The notes beneath the pieces were generated by a model. That model did no database searches. It saw nothing but the letters and a program-made list of their open reading frames with translations, and had not been told where the DNA came from. From Methanothrix sp. (GTDB lineage Archaea; Halobacteriota; Methanosarcinia; Methanotrichales; Methanotrichaceae), in the NCBI GenBank assembly GCA_018052825.1, contig JAGPMN010000006.1, positions 1-52,068 on the forward strand: 52,068 nucleotides of DNA, in the 5' to 3' direction. How positions within the stretch are numbered: the first letter of the stretch is position 1; each line of letters begins with the position of its first letter. Both the position numbers and the translations under genes were made by a program. This document shows positions 7,726 to 16,625 of the stretch, one piece after another.

Positions 7726-8790
7726 ATGGAGGGCGCCAGCAGAGCATCTGAGCTGATGAAGAGGGCAGCCGGACATGAAATGAATTCCCGTCCGGTCAAT
7801 TCCGCCTCAATCTTCGGTCTGCTCTGCCGCATCCTCCCGGCCGGCTCTCTCAACTATCTCATCGCAGCCGCGGCCATACTCTCCCTGAACTTCGTCCTGC
7901 CCAGGCTCATGCCAGGCGACCCCCTGCGCGCCATATACGGAGATGAGGCGCTGGTAGCCATGACCCCGGAGATGGAGGCCGAAATCATCCGCCAGTTCTC
8001 CCTGGACAGGCCGTGGTGGGATCAGCTTATAGCATATGCAGCCGGCCTGCTGAATGGCGATCTCGGCTTCTCTTACTACTACCGCGAGCCTGTATCCCAG
8101 GTCATATTGGGCGCCCTGCCCTGGACCATGCTCCTGGCCGGCCTGGCCCTGGTCATCGCCACGGCCGTCGGGGTCATCCTCGGGATAGAGTCGGGATACC
8201 GCAGAGGTTCCCGCTTTGACCGCAGCCTGGTCGCCGGCCTGATGCTAATTGGAGGCTTTCCCGACTTCTTCATAGGCATCCTCATGCTCCTCATATTCGC
8301 GGTTACATTTAGCGTCCTGCCACTCTCAGGAGCAGAGTCTGCCTACGCCGGGTACAGTGGCCTCTCCCGCCTGCTGGATATACTCAAGCACCTGGCCCTC
8401 CCCCTGGCCTCTATGGTTCTGGTACAACTGGGAGGTACCTTCCTTCTCACCAGAAACACCGTTGTCACATTGATGGGCGAGCCCTTCATACTCGCAGCCA
8501 GGGCCAAAGGCTGCACTGAGAGGCTCATAAAGTACGGCCACGCGGGCAGGAACACCCTGCTGCCGGTCACCACCGCCACAGGCATGCGTATCCCCTATCT
8601 GCTTACAGGCGCCCTCTTTATCGAGGTCATCTTCTCCTACCCTGGCGTTGGCATGCTGCTGAACTGCTCCATCTCTGCCCGCGACTACCCCCTCATCCAG
8701 GGAATACTCCTCCTGCTCACAATGACAGTCCTGACCGCCAACTTCGCAGTAGACCTGCTCTACATGAGGCTTGATCCGAGGGTCGAATAA
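7726..8790 (+). CDS. ABC transporter permease, NikB/DppB family
   Basis: A 354-residue membrane subunit with about six transmembrane helices. The first is near residues 42-60 (LIAAAAILSLNFVLPRLMPGDPL, the family start). The cytoplasmic coupling loop appears as EPFILAARAKGCTERLIKYGHAGRN, matching the EAA motif through which the ATPase drives the permease. It pairs with the permease at 8790, whose ATG overlaps this stop by one base (TAATG). A GGGGGTGA site precedes the ATG at 7726. It should form the pore for ligand delivered by one or both receptors upstream. Confidence 0.9.
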   Translation: MEGASRASELMKRAAGHEMNSRPVNSASIFGLLCRILPAGSLNYLIAAAAILSLNFVLPRLMPGDPLRAIYGDEALVAMTPEMEAEIIRQFSLDRPWWDQLIAYAAGLLNGDLGFSYYYREPVSQVILGALPWTMLLAGLALVIATAVGVILGIESGYRRGSRFDRSLVAGLMLIGGFPDFFIGILMLLIFAVTFSVLPLSGAESAYAGYSGLSRLLDILKHLALPLASMVLVQLGGTFLLTRNTVVTLMGEPFILAARAKGCTERLIKYGHAGRNTLLPVTTATGMRIPYLLTGALFIEVIFSYPGVGMLLNCSISARDYPLIQGILLLLTMTVLTANFAVDLLYMRLDPRVE

Positions 8791-9665
8791 TGCACATTAA
8801 CATACTGCGGGCCGTCTCCCGCGACCCCCTGGCGAGGCTGGGCGTATTCATGCTCTCCTCAATCATCCTCCTGGCCCTCTTTGCACCCTGGCTCTGCTCA
8901 CCCTCTCCCCATGACTACACAGGCAGGATCTTCCTGCCTCCCTGCGGGGCTCATCCTCTGGGAACAGACTCCATGGGCCAGGACATCTGGGCCCGGCTGC
9001 TCTGGGGGGGCCGTACATCGCTGCTTGTGGCCGGAGCGGTGGCAGCCCTATCAGCCTCTGTGAGCCTGCTGGTGGGATCCACGGCTGCCCTTTACGGGGG
9101 CATGTACGAGCAATTTTGGATGCGGGTGGTCGATGCCATGACCGCCATCCCCTCCATCATAGTGATGATACTGGTGTCGGCGTATCTGCGCCCCAGCCTC
9201 CTGCTGCTCATCCTTCTCATCTCCGCCTTCTCCTGGCCGGGAGGAGCCAGGATAATCCGCTCTCAGGTCCTGTCCCTGAGGCAGAGGATGCATATCAATG
9301 CCGCCCTGACCTTCGGAGCCGGCAAATGGCATATCCTAAAAGCCCATATAATTCCAGACCTTCTCCCCATCATATTCGCTCTGATGATGCAGGACGCAAG
9401 AAGGGCGGTATTCATGGAGGCGGGGCTTGCGTTCCTGGGGATTTCGGATGCCGGGCTGATCAGCTGGGGAAAGATGATGCACCAGGCACTGGCCTTCACC
9501 TACCTGGATGTCTGGCAGTGGTGGCTTCTTCCAGCCGGACTGGCCCTGTCAGCCACACTGGTCTCCATCAGCCTCCTCTCCTTCAGCCTGGAGACGGCCA
9601 TGGACCCAAGGCTGAGGGCTGGCACCTCAGGAGAATTGGGCATTCAAAAAGAGAGCATGGCATAG
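8790..9665 (+). CDS. ABC transporter permease, NikC/DppC family
   Basis: A 291-residue membrane subunit, the partner of the permease before it. The N-terminal helix is followed by HPLGTDSMGQDIWARLLWGGRTSL, the family hallmark. The EAA coupling loop reads AALTFGAGKWHILKAHIIPD, followed by the EAGLAFLGIS segment. About six transmembrane helices are visible. The start overlaps the upstream stop by one base, so the two subunits are translated together in equal amounts. The ATPase gene begins 10 bases downstream. Confidence 0.9.
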   Translation: MHINILRAVSRDPLARLGVFMLSSIILLALFAPWLCSPSPHDYTGRIFLPPCGAHPLGTDSMGQDIWARLLWGGRTSLLVAGAVAALSASVSLLVGSTAALYGGMYEQFWMRVVDAMTAIPSIIVMILVSAYLRPSLLLLILLISAFSWPGGARIIRSQVLSLRQRMHINAALTFGAGKWHILKAHIIPDLLPIIFALMMQDARRAVFMEAGLAFLGISDAGLISWGKMMHQALAFTYLDVWQWWLLPAGLALSATLVSISLLSFSLETAMDPRLRAGTSGELGIQKESMA

Positions 9666-9675
9666 CGAGGATGGA

Positions 9676-11502
9676 ATGACGCTCACCATAAGGAACCTTC
9701 GGGTTTCAGCGGCTTTTTTGGAACCTGGCCTGGCGAAAAGGGAGAGGCCTGAGATATTGTGCGGAGTTGAGATGAGCCTGGAACGCGGCTGCTGCCTGGC
9801 CCTGATTGGCGAGTCCGGTGCAGGAAAGAGCACACTTGGGCTTTCCATAATGGGCCTCTTTCCGGGGTCCGCCTCAGGAGAGATCATCTTCCAGGGAAGG
9901 AATATGCTCAGGCTATCCCAGGAGAAGCTACGGCAAATGCGGGGCCGGGATATGGCCATGGTCTTTCAGAATGTGGAGGGCGCGCTGGATCCAGTGCAGC
10001 GCATAGCCGATCAGGTGGCAGAGGCGGCGGCAGTGCACAGGAGCATATCCTCTCGAGCGGCCGGGTCCATGGCCCTGCAGCACCTGCTCTCCATGGGCCT
10101 CAGCGAGGACAAGGCCCGGCTCTATCCCCATCAAATTAGCGGCGGAGAGAAGCAGAGGGCGCTCATAGCCATGGCCACCATCAACGATCCGGATCTCCTC
10201 ATCTTAGACGAGCCCACTGCATCTCTGGATGCCCTGACCAAGTCGGATATCACGAGAAGGCTGGCCTCATGTATCTCCGGACGCATCTGCATACTGATAA
10301 CCCATGACCTTTCCCTGGCGCGGGCGCTGGCTGACAGGATGGCGGTGCTCTACTCCGGGCGGATCATGGAGATGGGTGCGGCAAAGGATCTGCTGGAAAA
10401 TCCCCTCCATCCCTACACTCGCGGCCTGGTTCGATCCTATCCGGATATGACCGTCACCAAAGACCTGCAGGGCATTGCCGGCAGGATGGAGCAGAGCGTG
10501 CCGGGCTGCCCCTTCCACAGGCGGTGCACCCAGAAAATCGAAGTCTGCAGCCGGGAGGTCCCCAATCCCCGGCGGATAGAGAGGGGGGACAGGGTTCTGG
10601 CCTGCCACAGGGGGGGCATAATTCCTCTGCTGGAGGTCAGGGGCCTGAGTGTATCCTACGGTTCCAGCCCCATCCTGCAGGATATCAACCTCACCCTTTA
10701 CGAGGGAGAGACGGTGGCTGTTGTGGGAGAGAGCGGCTCAGGCAAGAGCACCCTGGCCAGGGCGATCATGGGCCTCTGCCGGCCGGCGCGGGGCTCTATC
10801 ATCCTGGAGGGCCGGCATGTGCAGAGCTGGGATGGAGACTTTTACAGCCGGGTGCAGATGGTATTTCAAAACCCCGGGGAGTCGGTCAGCCATCGCATGA
10901 ATGTGCTGGAGGCGGTCTCTGAGCCGCTGGTAGTGCAGAGGAGGGGCAGATCCGGGGAGATGCTGCCTCTGGCAAGAGGGGCACTCCGCCAGGCGGAGCT
11001 TCCCTGTGACGATGATTTTCTCAAGAGGTATCCGCATGAGCTATCCGGAGGCGAGGTGCAGAGGGTGGCCATTGCCAGGGCCCTGGTCCTCCGCCCGAGG
11101 CTCCTTCTGGCCGATGAGCCTACATCGGCTCTCGATCCCAGCGTTCAGGCAAAGATACTCAAGCTTCTCATGAGCCTGCAGGAGAGGATGGGCCTTGGCC
11201 TGCTATTCATCACCCACGACATTGCCGTTGCCAGGAAGATCAGCGACCGCATAGCTGTAATGAGAAAGGGCCGAATTGTGGAGGAGGGCCCAGCTCCCGA
11301 CGTCCTGCTAAATCCCCGGCATTCCTATACCAGAAGGCTCGTCGAGAGCGCCTCCGCCTGCGGGAGAGATGGCCTGCATCTGTACAAGCATTTTCAAACG
11401 CTGCCTGTGGCCTCTACCGGCTCCTGCCAGGAGGCCTGCCAGGCAGGGTACATACCTGCGACCGGGCGCAGTCCTACTGCCACGGAAACTATAGCCAGGT
11501 AG
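9676..11502 (+). CDS. Fused double ABC ATPase, NikDE/DppDF type
   Basis: A 608-residue fusion of the two ATPase subunits that are usually separate. The first domain has Walker A GESGAGKST near 45-53, signature ISGGEKQRA and Walker B LLILDEPTASLD. It ends in an oligopeptide/nickel-type C-terminal region with cysteines (GCPFHRRCTQKIEVC). The second has GESGSGKST near 350-358, LSGGEVQRVA and LLLADEPTSALD. All catalytic motifs of both halves are intact. The last ~40 residues contain extra cysteines and no known domain. It powers import by the two permeases just upstream and ends the plus-strand locus. Confidence 0.9.
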   Translation: MTLTIRNLRVSAAFLEPGLAKRERPEILCGVEMSLERGCCLALIGESGAGKSTLGLSIMGLFPGSASGEIIFQGRNMLRLSQEKLRQMRGRDMAMVFQNVEGALDPVQRIADQVAEAAAVHRSISSRAAGSMALQHLLSMGLSEDKARLYPHQISGGEKQRALIAMATINDPDLLILDEPTASLDALTKSDITRRLASCISGRICILITHDLSLARALADRMAVLYSGRIMEMGAAKDLLENPLHPYTRGLVRSYPDMTVTKDLQGIAGRMEQSVPGCPFHRRCTQKIEVCSREVPNPRRIERGDRVLACHRGGIIPLLEVRGLSVSYGSSPILQDINLTLYEGETVAVVGESGSGKSTLARAIMGLCRPARGSIILEGRHVQSWDGDFYSRVQMVFQNPGESVSHRMNVLEAVSEPLVVQRRGRSGEMLPLARGALRQAELPCDDDFLKRYPHELSGGEVQRVAIARALVLRPRLLLADEPTSALDPSVQAKILKLLMSLQERMGLGLLFITHDIAVARKISDRIAVMRKGRIVEEGPAPDVLLNPRHSYTRRLVESASACGRDGLHLYKHFQTLPVASTGSCQEACQAGYIPATGRSPTATETIAR

Positions 11503-11556
11503 CTTGCAGGATTGATCTCCAGAAGCATGGCGATCTACTGCTTCCGCTTTGAATTT

Positions 11557-11667
11557 TTATACTATTAGCACGTGGAGGAGAAGCAACACCGCCCCCAAAA
11601 AACCTGTTACGGCAATCGCTGTCTCAGTATTTATTTCTGGATTATGCACGGCCGGCTCCCTAAGCAT
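11557..11667 (-). CDS. Small single-pass membrane protein (36 aa)
   Basis: A short frame starts at ATG 11667, two bases after the stop of the membrane protein gene at 11670-11969, and encodes 36 residues. A polar first half (MLREPAVHNPEINTE) is followed by one hydrophobic helix, IAVTGFLGAVLLLLHVLIV, up to the stop. The tight spacing suggests cotranslation with the upstream gene. It matches no family I know. The coherent amphipathic-to-hydrophobic layout makes chance less likely, but coding is unproven. Confidence 0.4.
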   Translation of the reverse strand: MLREPAVHNPEINTETAIAVTGFLGAVLLLLHVLIV

Positions 11668-11669
11668 AT

Positions 11670-11969
11670 CTAGGATAAATAATTTTCCAGGGCAAAAGGC
11701 GCAATATCCAGGACCGTAAGAGCGACGACGGCTGCCATCCAGTAGAGAGGCTTCTTATAGTACCAGGCTCTCCTGCCGCGGGCATAGATGTAGGCGATAT
11801 AGGGAAGGAGCGGCACAAAGGAGATGACCGGATTCGGCTGCACATGGAGAAGATATGTGAATATATAGCCCTGGCAGAGAAGACAGATGACCGTCACCAG
11901 GCCGACCTTGGCTTGGTTATTGATTCTCATGGCTTTTGCTCTTCCGTACCTGATTAAATAGCCTTTCAT
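11670..11969 (-). CDS. Hypothetical membrane protein (99 aa)
   Basis: A 99-residue protein of unknown family with about three transmembrane helices: VGLVTVICLLCQGYIFTYLL, FVPLLPYIAYIYA and YWMAAVVALTVLDIAPFAL. Basic residues in the first 20 positions and in the ARGRRAWYYKK loop suggest cytoplasmic loops. I chose the ATG at 11969 because a GAGGTG site lies 6 bases before it; the GTG at 11978 overlaps that site. It follows polX on the same strand, 18 bases after the polX stop, so the two may share a transcript. No function can be assigned. Confidence 0.6.
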   Translation of the reverse strand: MKGYLIRYGRAKAMRINNQAKVGLVTVICLLCQGYIFTYLLHVQPNPVISFVPLLPYIAYIYARGRRAWYYKKPLYWMAAVVALTVLDIAPFALENYLS

Positions 11970-11987
11970 GCGCCCCACCTCTGCAGT

Positions 11988-13709
11988 TCATGCTCTTATC
12001 TTTAAAAGGGAGCAAAGATCGGAGAGGGGCATGGCATTGAGCAGGTCATGGCTCTCCAGCCAGGCCCGCCGGCCTACGTTCACACCGTACTTCATTGTCG
12101 TAAGCTGCTCGATGTCGTGGGCATCGGAGTTGATGGCCATCTTCACGCCGGCCTCCTTTGCTGCTCTGGCATTTACATCGCTCAGATCCAGGCGGCTGGG
12201 GTAGGCGTTGATCTCCATGGCGGTGCCCGTCCTGGCAGCCGCCTCGAATACCGCCTGCAGATCGATGTCATAGGGCTCACGCTGGCCTATGATCCTGCCT
12301 GTTGGGTGGGCGATGATGTCCACATTCTCGTTTTCTATGGCCGAGACCAGCCGGCCGGTCAGAGCCCTCTCACTCTGCTGCTGGGCCATGTGAACCGAGG
12401 CCACCACCACATCGCACTCGGCGAGGAGGTCGTCAGGGTAGTCCAGCTTTCCGTCTGCCTTGATGTCCACCTCAGCCCCCATGAGGATGGTGATGCCCTC
12501 TAGCTCCTCGTTGGCGGCGTCAACTGCCTGCATCTTTTGCATGAGTCTCTCCGGGGATAGGCCTCCGGCGATGCCAACTGAGGGGGAGTGGTCGCAGACG
12601 GCGATGTATTCGTAGCCGAGCCCGCGCGCGGCACGGGCCAGATCCAGCAGGCTTGCCATGCCGTCCGACCAGTTGCTGTGCACATGCAGGTCGCCGCGAA
12701 TGTCCCCGACGGCCACAAGCTCCGGAAGCCGTCCATGCATCGCCGCCTCGATCTCGCCCCGGTCCTCCCTCATCTCCGGGGGGATGTAGGCCAGCCCCAG
12801 GGCGGAGTAGACGTCCTCCTCGCGGTCGAAGAACAGCTCCCTGCCGTCTGAGAGCCTGGTGAGGGAGTACTCGCTCAGGGAGTAGCCCCGGTCGAGGGCG
12901 ATCTGGCGCAGCCTGACGTTGTGCTCCTTGGAGCCGGTGAAGTACTGCAGGACGGTGCCGAAGGACCGGTGCTCGACGATCCGCAGGTCCACCTGTATGG
13001 TGTCCCTGACTACGACGCTGGCCTTGGTGGGCCCCCTGGCCAGCACCTCCTCGACCAGGGGCATTCTCACAAAGGCGGCCACGATCTCCTCAGGGCGGCT
13101 GGCGGTGGCCAGGATGTCTATGTCCCCCACCGTCTCCTTGGCCCTGCGGAATGATCCGGCGGCGGTGATGTGCTCGATGCCCTCCAGCCCCTGCAGATAG
13201 CTCATGATCTGCTGCACTGCCGGCTCGGCGGCGCTGTAGAGGATTCTGGTGCTGCGTTTTTTGTACCTCTCAATGGCCCTGAGGATGTTGCCTTCCCTGG
13301 TTGGGCCCATGCGGGGAAGCCTTCTGATGCGGTGCTCCCTGGCAGCCGCCTCCAGGTCGTCGAGGCTGGATACTCCGAGCTTCTCGTGAAGCATGGCGAT
13401 CGTCTTGGGGCCGAGGCCGGAGATCTGGAGGAGCTGGGCTAGGCCCGGAGGGGTTTTGGCCAGCAGCTCCTGATGGGCCTGTATCTGTCCGGTCTGCAAG
13501 TACTCCTCGACCTTGGCGGCGATGGCCTTTCCCACGCCGGGGATGGCCTCCAGCCTCCCCTCCTGGCAGACTTTGACGATGTCCTCCTGTAGGGACTCGA
13601 TGGCCCGGGCAGCTTTGCTGTAGGCGATTATCTTGAAGCGGTTCTCAGCCTGCAGCTCCAGCAGCTCTGCCATCTCGTACAGGACTGCTGCAACCTCGCG
13701 ATTTTTCAC
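11988..13709 (-). CDS. polX: DNA polymerase X family protein with PHP domain (PolX)
   Basis: A 573-residue repair polymerase. N-terminal helix-hairpin-helix segments appear as AIPGVGKAIAAKVEEYL and ISGLGPKTIAMLHEKLGV. The nucleotidyltransferase core has the motif GSFRRAKETVGDIDIL, with the catalytic aspartate pair. The C-terminal PHP domain starts at GDLHVHSNWSDG and contains further metal ligands (CDHSPS, INSDAHD); in bacterial PolX this domain is a 3'-5' exonuclease or AP endonuclease. I prefer the GTG at 13709 because PolX proteins open with MKNxE; a TTG at 13718 is also possible. The expected role is base-excision or gap-filling repair. Confidence 0.9.
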   Translation of the reverse strand: MKNREVAAVLYEMAELLELQAENRFKIIAYSKAARAIESLQEDIVKVCQEGRLEAIPGVGKAIAAKVEEYLQTGQIQAHQELLAKTPPGLAQLLQISGLGPKTIAMLHEKLGVSSLDDLEAAAREHRIRRLPRMGPTREGNILRAIERYKKRSTRILYSAAEPAVQQIMSYLQGLEGIEHITAAGSFRRAKETVGDIDILATASRPEEIVAAFVRMPLVEEVLARGPTKASVVVRDTIQVDLRIVEHRSFGTVLQYFTGSKEHNVRLRQIALDRGYSLSEYSLTRLSDGRELFFDREEDVYSALGLAYIPPEMREDRGEIEAAMHGRLPELVAVGDIRGDLHVHSNWSDGMASLLDLARAARGLGYEYIAVCDHSPSVGIAGGLSPERLMQKMQAVDAANEELEGITILMGAEVDIKADGKLDYPDDLLAECDVVVASVHMAQQQSERALTGRLVSAIENENVDIIAHPTGRIIGQREPYDIDLQAVFEAAARTGTAMEINAYPSRLDLSDVNARAAKEAGVKMAINSDAHDIEQLTTMKYGVNVGRRAWLESHDLLNAMPLSDLCSLLKIRA

Positions 13710-13718
13710 GGAGGACAA

Positions 13719-13995
13719 TTGTGTGGACGTGGTAGTAAAAGGCTTCTGTAAGGAGGGGAGATGGTCAGGATTTTAGGGGTGGTAGTTTAGCCGTCTTGAG
13801 AGAAATGCTGGGTGCGCTTCGAAATGATAAAGGATCATCGATTCATGAGCGAATCATGACGGGACTGGCAATCTGTGGCAAAATGGGCTAAACAGCCTGC
13901 AAATGCTAACCACAAAGCCTGCCAGCTAAACACATACCAGTGTTGTGTAAGCCAAGCCCGCCGCTGTTAAATACCGCTAACCCTAATTATCATTC
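13719..13995. other. Gene-free spacer between polX and a dehydrogenase gene
   Basis: A divergent intergenic stretch without a convincing gene. It holds a perfect AAGGAGGGGAG ribosome-like site at about 13749-13759 followed directly by a 9-codon frame that stops, which I do not regard as a gene. TGTTAAATACC near 13966-13976 could be part of the promoter for the plus-strand gene at 13996. Confidence 0.3.
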
Positions 13996-14874
13996 ATGAA
14001 AGCAGGTTTCATCGGTCTCGGACACCTGGGACAGGCCATGGCAGGAAGGCTTGTCTCCCAGGGCGTGGATTTGATACTGTGGAACAGGACCACAAAGAAG
14101 GCTGCCGACTTCGCAAAAGAGCATGGCTGCCGGGTGGCGGAGACCCCTTCCACCCTGGCGGCGGACTCCTCCGTCATCATACTCAACCTATTCGACAGCT
14201 CTGCAGTGAAATCTGTTCTGGCCGGGCCGGGCGGCCTTTTGGAGGGCGATCTCGCTGGCCGCCTGCTCATCGACACCACCACCAACCACTTCAGGGATGT
14301 CCTTGAGTTTCACAGGATCGTCTCCTCCCGCGGCGGCCTGTACCTGGAGGCTCCCGTCCTGGGATCTGTGGTTCCAGCCTCGCGGGGGGAGCTCACAGTG
14401 CTGGCATCAGGCGAGGAGACTGCATTCGAAATGGCTCTACCCTATCTGCAAAATCTGGCCACCAATATATTCTACCTCCAGGAGCCGGCCCTGGCGAGCA
14501 GGATGAAGCTTGTCAACAACCTGGTGCTCGGATCGTTCATGGCCACAATTGCCGAGGCAGTGGCCTTCGGAGAGGCGGCAGGGCTGGACAGGGATCGGGT
14601 CCTGGAGATCCTGGCCAGCGGTGCCGGCAATTCCGGGGTCCTGAATGCCAAGAGGGAGAAGCTGGCCTGCCAGGACTTCTCCCCCCACTTTCAGTCATCG
14701 CTGATCTACAAGGATATGCATTACCTGCAGGACCTGGCCTATGATCTGAAGAGGCCGCTTTTCATGGGCTCGGCTGTCAAGGAGCTATATGGAATGACAT
14801 ACGCCAGGGGCGAGGAGAAGCTGGACTTCTCGGCGATCTACACCGTGCTCAAGGATCTGCAGCGCCGGCAATGA
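13996..14874 (+). CDS. NAD(P)-dependent beta-hydroxyacid dehydrogenase family protein
   Basis: A 292-residue member of the 3-hydroxyisobutyrate/6-phosphogluconate dehydrogenase superfamily. The N-terminal Rossmann motif is GFIGLGHLGQAMAGRL. The substrate signature region is APVLGSVVPASRGELTVLASG, and the catalytic lysine segment is MKLVNNLVLGSFMATIAEA. The C-terminal half is the all-helical dimerisation domain. Related proteins reduce glyoxylate, succinic semialdehyde or tartronate semialdehyde, or act as imine reductases, so the substrate is open. The gene stands alone between polX and RNase HI. Confidence 0.82.
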   Translation: MKAGFIGLGHLGQAMAGRLVSQGVDLILWNRTTKKAADFAKEHGCRVAETPSTLAADSSVIILNLFDSSAVKSVLAGPGGLLEGDLAGRLLIDTTTNHFRDVLEFHRIVSSRGGLYLEAPVLGSVVPASRGELTVLASGEETAFEMALPYLQNLATNIFYLQEPALASRMKLVNNLVLGSFMATIAEAVAFGEAAGLDRDRVLEILASGAGNSGVLNAKREKLACQDFSPHFQSSLIYKDMHYLQDLAYDLKRPLFMGSAVKELYGMTYARGEEKLDFSAIYTVLKDLQRRQ

Positions 14875-14957
14875 GACGTCCTTCCATCCTTTGTGCGTGT
14901 GCAAGGAGGGACATTCAGGCGGAAATGAAGCAGCAAAGAGCCATCCTGAGAAGAGGC

Positions 14958-15416
14958 CTACCTCCGGGCGGCCCCGGCGAGCTTCTTGCAGCTTTCATTC
15001 TTGTGCCTCAGGTAGCTCTCATATCCCATCCTGGAGAGGCTGTCCGCCTCTTCGTTCTCCTTGCGCGGCACCCATACGAAGCTGACGTCCCTTCCCTCCA
15101 GCATCCTCCTGATCACAGGCACGTACCTCTTGGACGTGGCTGAAGAGATCCGATACTCGCCCTTCATCTGCTTGATCACAAGCTCTGAGTCGCCTTTGAT
15201 GACAATACCGTCCTCGATCCCCTCATCGATCAGCCACTGCACCGCTGCCTTCAGCCCCTCGTATTCGGCCACGTTATTGGTCATGCCCCGGCCCTCCCCC
15301 ACGCTGCCGAAGCCTCTCCAGATCGGCTCGCCATCCCGGTAGATGGCGTAGCCGTAAGCAGCCACGCCCCCCGGATTTTTGGGATAGCAGAGGCCGTCAA
15401 AGTGAATTGTGATCAT
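14958..15416 (-). CDS. rnhA: Ribonuclease HI family protein
   Basis: A 152-residue RNase H-fold protein. The acidic metal-binding residues are visible in order: HFDGLCYPKNPGG (first Asp), NNVAEYEGL (Glu), KGDSELVIKQM (Asp) and ENEEADSLSRMG (last Asp). It should cleave the RNA strand of RNA-DNA hybrids, as in Okazaki primer or R-loop removal. Many archaea have this short RNase HI-like protein beside the main RNase HII. A basic tail (KKLAGAARR) ends the protein. Transcription converges with the dehydrogenase gene. Confidence 0.88.
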   Translation of the reverse strand: MITIHFDGLCYPKNPGGVAAYGYAIYRDGEPIWRGFGSVGEGRGMTNNVAEYEGLKAAVQWLIDEGIEDGIVIKGDSELVIKQMKGEYRISSATSKRYVPVIRRMLEGRDVSFVWVPRKENEEADSLSRMGYESYLRHKNESCKKLAGAARR

Positions 15417-15542
15417 AGCAGGTTATTTTATTAGGCTCTGATATAAAACTTTTCAAATCGCGTTTCTAATCGTTATGGAATAGATTTAAACCCAGGCAGG
15501 TGGCAAACACGGTAGCCAATTGAAAGAAAGGTATTCGAGATC

Positions 15543-16607
15543 ATGAAGGTCGCTGTCATTGGAGGAGGCATAGCAGGCGCAGAGCTGATCCGGGTTGCCT
15601 CGCCCTGCCCCCTGGAGTTCACGCTGATAGAGCCCAAGAAGCAGGTGGAGATGCAGGCCCTCTACCCGGAATACCTAGGAGGCGTCGCCCGGCTGCAGGA
15701 GCTGTCCGCACCCCTCAAGCCCTTCTGCGATAGGGTTGGGGCCAATTACATTCAGGAGAGGGCGCTGCACATCGAGGGCAGCACAGTCATCTGCGAGAGG
15801 TCTGAGGTCGACTTCGACCACGCGGTCATAGCCACAGGGGCCGCCCAGAACTACTTCGGCATCCAGGGCGTGGAGAACACATTCTCCATAAACACACTGG
15901 AGGAGACGAAAAGGGCGCGGCGCTTCGTAGAGGATCACTACCCGGAGAGGATCATGATCCTGGGGTCGGGCCTCACTGGAGTGGAGGCGGCATCCATTCT
16001 GGCGGAGAGCCTGGACGCCAGCATTTACATCGTCGAGGCCAGGGAGAGGGTACTGCCCCAGTTCTCCCCTCATACATCGGAGCTGGTGGAAAAAGCCCTC
16101 TCCAAGAAAGGGGTGAACATCCTCACATCCACCCAGGTGGCTGAGGTCAAGAAGGATTGCATCATGTTCACAGACAGCACTTGCCTGGACTGCGACATGG
16201 CCATCTGGACGGCAGGCATCAAGCCCTCGGAATTCATAGAGCGGCTGGACATGCCCAAGAAGAACGGCTGGCTGCTGGTCGATCCCTATCTCAATGCCAA
16301 AGGGAACATCTTTGCCATCGGCGACTGCGCCTGGATAGAGATCAATGGCCGTATGGCCACCAAGACCGGACTTGAGGCTGAGCGCCAGGCCAAGTACCTG
16401 GCCCGGCACTTCAGGAACATGATCAGGGGCCGGCCCTTTGAGAAGTACTCGGTGCGGGCCAGCACTGACAGCCAGGTGGCTCTAATCTCGCTGGGAGCAG
16501 AATGCGCCGTGGGTGTTGTTGGCAAGACCTGCATCGGGGTGCCGACCAGGCTGATCTACTCTCTGAAGAGCTGGATTGACAAGTCATTTATAAAGAGATT
16601 TAAATAG
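15543..16607 (+). CDS. NADH dehydrogenase-like FAD/NAD(P) oxidoreductase
   Basis: A 354-residue two-dinucleotide-binding flavoprotein. The FAD motif AVIGGGIAGAEL opens the protein, the NAD(P) motif is IMILGSGLTGVEAASIL near 139-155, and the C-terminal FAD contact is NIFAIGDCAWIE. The layout matches type II NADH dehydrogenase and sulfide:quinone reductase relatives. Without a clear membrane anchor or a conserved cysteine pair, the acceptor cannot be named. The C-terminus ends in a basic stretch (KSWIDKSFIKRFK) that could touch the membrane surface. It stands alone, converging with the gene at 16626. Confidence 0.8.
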   Translation: MKVAVIGGGIAGAELIRVASPCPLEFTLIEPKKQVEMQALYPEYLGGVARLQELSAPLKPFCDRVGANYIQERALHIEGSTVICERSEVDFDHAVIATGAAQNYFGIQGVENTFSINTLEETKRARRFVEDHYPERIMILGSGLTGVEAASILAESLDASIYIVEARERVLPQFSPHTSELVEKALSKKGVNILTSTQVAEVKKDCIMFTDSTCLDCDMAIWTAGIKPSEFIERLDMPKKNGWLLVDPYLNAKGNIFAIGDCAWIEINGRMATKTGLEAERQAKYLARHFRNMIRGRPFEKYSVRASTDSQVALISLGAECAVGVVGKTCIGVPTRLIYSLKSWIDKSFIKRFK

Positions 16608-16625
16608 AGAGTCTTTTGGCGTATT

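Noticed and set aside
13749-13791. Nine-codon frame behind a perfect ribosome-like site
   Set aside because: It is too short to judge, and no coupled gene follows within 200 bases.
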